64,000 nucleotides of DNA, taken from the NCBI RefSeq assembly GCF_051401765.1, contig NW_027480422.1:11550001-11614000 (forward strand), read 5' to 3'. Under the pieces are notes generated by a model. The model was given only the letters and a program-made list of their open reading frames with translations. It ran no database searches and was not told the origin of the DNA. Shown piece after piece: positions 61,101 to 64,000 of this stretch. Origin of the DNA: Calliopsis andreniformis. Taxonomy: Eukaryota > Arthropoda > Insecta > Hymenoptera > Andrenidae. How positions within the stretch are numbered: the first letter of the stretch is position 1; every line of letters starts with the position of its first letter. The translations under genes and the position numbers were made by a program.

Positions 61101-64000
61101 TTTCTCCAACAGATCGAATAGTTAGGGCCTTAGAAGTCAACGCCCGAAGCATAAAATACCATAAAGATACAACAGTTTTTCCATCGTATAACAGGAGTAA
61201 TTGCAACCAGTGTGAAAGTGATGGTCATTTCCACGTTCCGGGCAACCTAGACATCGCTCTAGGGCATTGCTGCACCGGATCGAATAGTTAGGGCCTAAGA
61301 AGTCAACGCCAGAGGCATAAAACAGAATATAAATACAACAGCTGTTCCACCCTATAAAACGAATAATTGCAACCAATGCGAAAGTGATAGTCATTTCTAC
61401 GTTTCTGGTAACCTAGGATTCAATCTAGGGCGTTGTTCCACCACATCGAATAGCTAGGGCCTTAGAAGTCCACGCCAGAAGCATAAAATACGATATAAAT
61501 ACAACAGTTTTTCCATCGTATAAAACGAATAATTGCATCCAGAGTGAAAGTAATAGTCATTTCTACGCTCCGGGCAACCTAGGCTTCACTCTAGGTCGTT
61601 GCTCCACCACATCGAATTGTTAGGGCCTTGGAGGTCAACGCCAGAATCATAAAATACAAAACAAATGCAACAGTTCTTCCATCGTATAAAACGAATAATT
61701 GCAACCGGTGTGAAAGTTATGGTCATTTCTACGTTCCGGGCAACCTAGACTCCAGTCTCGGGCGTTGCTCCACCATACAGGATAGTTAGGGCCTTAGAAG
61801 TCAACGCCCGAAGCATAAAATAAAATGAAAATGCAACGGTTTTTGAATCGTATAACACGAATAGTTGCAACCCGTTTGAAAGTGATTGTCATTTCTACGT
61901 TCCGGGCAACCCAGGCTTCACTCTAGGGCGTTGCTCCACCAGATCGAATAGCTAGGGCCTTAGAAGTCTACGCCCGGAGCATAAAATACAATAAAAATGC
62001 AGCTGTTTTTCCATCGCATAAAATGAACAATTGCAATCAGTGTGAAGGTAATGGTCATTTCTACGTTCCGGGCAACCTAGGCTTCGCTCTAGGGCGTTGC
62101 TTCACCAGATCGAATAGCTAGGGCCTAGGAAGTCAACGCCAGAAGCATAAAACAGAATATAAATACGACAGCCGTTCCATCGTATAAAACGAATAATTGC
62201 AGCCAATGTGAAAGTGATAGTCATTTCTTCGTTCCGCGCAACCTAGGATTCAATCTAGGGCGTTGCACCACCAGATCGAATAGCTAGGGATTTAGAATTC
62301 AACGCCTGAAGCAAAAAGTACAATAAAAATACAACAGTCTTTCCATCGTATAACAGGAATAACTGGAACCAGTGTGAAACTACTGATCATTTCTACGTTC
62401 CGGGCAACCTAGGCTTCACTCTAGGGCGTTGCTCCACCAGATCGAATAGTTAGGGCCTTAGAAGTCAACGCCCGAAGCATAAAATACAATAAATATACAA
62501 CAGTTTTTTAATCGTATAAAACGCGTAATTGCAAGCGGTGTGAAAGTTATGGTCATTTCTACGTTCCGGGCAAACTAGGCTTCACTCTAGGGCGTTGCAC
62601 CACCAGATCGAATAGCTAGGGATTTTGAATTCAACGCCAGAAGAAAAAAATACAATAAAAATACAACAGTCTTTCCATCGTATAACAGGAATAACTGGAA
62701 CCAGTGTGAAGGTACTAATCATTTCTACGTTCCGGACAACCTAGGCTTCACACTATCGCGTTTGTCCACCAGATAGAATAGCTAGGGTCTTAAAATTCAA
62801 CGCCAGAAGCATAAAATACAATAAAAATACAACAGTTTTTCATCATACAACAGGAATAATTGCAACCAGTGTGAAAGTAATTGTCATTTCTACGTTCCGG
62901 GAAACCTAGGCCTCACTCTAGGGAGTTGCTCCACCACATCGAATAGCTACGGCCTTAGAAGTCAACGACAGAAACATAAAATACAATATAAATACAACAG
63001 TTTTTCCATCGTATAAAATGAATAATTGCAAACAGTGTGGAAGTAATGGCCATTTTTACGTTCCGGGCAACCTAGGCTTCACTCTAGGGCGTTGCTCCAC
63101 CAGATCGAATAGTTAGGGCCTTAGACGTCAACGTCCGAAGCATAAAATACAAAATAAATAGAACAGTTTTTCCATCGTATAAAATGTATAATTGCAAACG
63201 GTGTGGAAGTAATGGCCATGTTTACGTTCCGGGCAACCTATTCTTCGCTCTAAGGCGTTGCTCCACCAGATCAACTAGCTAGGGTCTTAGAAGTCAACGC
63301 CCGAAGCATAAAATACATTAAAGATACAACAGTTTTTCCATCGTATAAAACGAATAATTGCAATCAGTGTGAAGGTAATGGTCATTTCTACGTTCCGGGC
63401 AACCTAGGCTCCGCCCTAGGGCGTTGCTCCATCAGATCGAATAGTTAGGGCCTTAGAAGTCAACGCGCGAAGCATAAAATACAATATAAATACAAGAGAT
63501 TTTCCATCGTATAAAGCGAATAATTGCAACCGATGTGAAATTTATGGTCATTTCTACGTTCCGGGAAACCTAGGATTCACTCTAGGGCGTTGCTTCACCA
63601 GATGGAATAGTTAGGGTCTTAGAAGTCAACGCCCGAAGCATAAAATACAATGAAAGTGCAACAGTTTTTCCAACGTATAACACGAATAATTCTAACCACT
63701 ATGAAAGTGATAGTCATCTCTAGGTCCCGGGCAAGCTAGGCTTCACTCTAGGGCGTCGCTCCAACAGATCGGATAGCTAGGGCCTTAGAAGTCAACGCCC
63801 GAAGCATAAAATACAATAAAGATACAACAGTTCTTCAATCGTATAAAACGAGTAATTGCAACCGGTGTGAAAGTTATGGTCATTTCGACGTTCCGGGCAA
63901 CCTAGGCTTCACTCTAGGGCGTTGCAACACCAGAGCGAATAGCTAGGGATTTAGAATTCAACGCCAGAAGAAAAAAATACAATATAAATACAACAGTTTT
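58186..64000 (+). repeat. Domain V unit 4: incomplete unit with three extra monomers
   Basis: Follows the full-length unit 2 order (the marker at 61,137 is again 2,951 bp from the unit start), so it has the eight monomers missing in unit 3. It matches unit 2 until about 63,060, then carries three monomers absent from units 2 and 3, then resumes at 63,559 the sequence expected at 63,061. The window ends before the unit closes. Confidence 0.83.
63061..63558 (+). repeat. Three-monomer insertion (498 bp) in unit 4
   Basis: The string TTCCGGGAAACC with GCTTCACCAGATGG, found at 45,481 in unit 2, is expected at 63,061 but lies at 63,559; the shift is exactly 3 x 166 bp. The inserted copies carry variants such as GTCAACGTCCGAAG, AAAATAAATAGAACAG and CAACCTATTCTTCGC, which are unlike the neighbours and recall domains II-IV (AAATAGAACAG also near 14,556, 17,876 and 30,653). 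Confidence 0.8.

Larger units (their letters stand above)
1..64000 (+). repeat. Satellite DNA array, 166-bp monomer, about 385 head-to-tail copies
   Basis: The box containing TTCTACGTTCCGGG recurs every 166 bp from the first line to the last; measured starts at 10, 176, 342, 508 and 674 give an exact 166-bp step. Every copy I read lies on the + strand, and I saw no reverse-complement copy of the box, so there is no inversion in the window. No unique sequence, transposon or gene interrupts the array. Slips are single-base, for example a shortened copy near 25,101 and an extra base near 42,105. Copies differ from each other by substitutions, and sets of variants recur as higher-order repeats. 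Arrays of this kind are typical of eukaryotic centromeres and pericentromeres; that location is inferred. The species is not identifiable from sequence alone. Confidence 0.98.
36836..64000 (+). repeat. Domain V: long, highly homogeneous HOR (22-, 57-, 49-mer units and an incomplete unit)
   Basis: About 164 monomers. Unit starts are marked by the same variant (ATACATGAGTGTTTC) at 36,958, 40,606, 50,060 and 58,186. Units from 40,606 onward are so alike that only scattered single-base differences were seen by eye. This is the most homogeneous part of the window and continues past the right edge. No gene or foreign element is present. Confidence 0.87.

Noticed and set aside
1..64000. CRISPR array (regular short conserved boxes separated by variable sequence)
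   Set aside because: The period is 166 bp with similarity along the whole unit, not a short exact repeat with unrelated spacers, and there are no cas genes.
1..64000. 5S rDNA or tRNA tandem array
   Set aside because: No internal A/B boxes in the right arrangement, no cloverleaf, and no resemblance to 5S sequence; the monomer has no recognisable RNA gene.

Overview
The whole 64 kb window is one uninterrupted head-to-tail satellite DNA array. The monomer is 166 bp, so the window holds about 385 copies, all in the same orientation. Starts of the conserved box fall at 10, 176, 342, 508 and 674 and continue at 166-bp steps, with only occasional 1-bp slips, to the last base. I found no protein-coding gene, RNA gene, transposon, CRISPR array or unique DNA. 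The longest open frames (60-94 codons) are by-products of the repeat. This points to a eukaryotic centromeric or pericentromeric array, probably from a long-read assembly. The species cannot be read from the sequence. Monomers near 166 bp have been reported from plants (I recall Prunus and Medicago), but I match on length only and have not compared sequence.

Each monomer has two halves. A GC-richer half starts with the best conserved box (TTCTACGTTCCGGGC) followed by a dyad around CCTAGG. An A/T-rich half carries short A- and T-tracts about 10-13 bp apart. A consensus I assembled by eye has about 43% GC and 8 CpG sites, close to the number expected from base composition.

Above the monomer level the array is a mosaic of higher-order repeats (HORs), which I divide into five domains by eye. 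Domain I (1-5,778) has HOR copies of 13 and 11 monomers. Domain II (5,779-18,130) has copies displaced by 27, 22, 21, 16 and 11 monomers. Domain III (18,131-23,770) has 15-mer and 6-mer displacements plus an island of domain I monomers. Domain IV (23,771-36,835) has interleaved duplicated blocks of 13 and 16 monomers, 30 to 38 monomers apart. Domain V (36,836-64,000) has very long, nearly identical HOR units: 22 monomers (3,648 bp), 57 monomers (9,454 bp), 49 monomers (8,126 bp) and an incomplete unit running off the right edge. The 49-mer is the 57-mer minus exactly eight monomers, and the last unit has exactly three extra monomers.

Nothing here acts as a gene pathway. The biology is array evolution by unequal exchange and gene conversion, and possibly chromatin or kinetochore function through the conserved box, the dyad and the nucleosome-sized period. 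The right-hand domain looks youngest and most homogenised.
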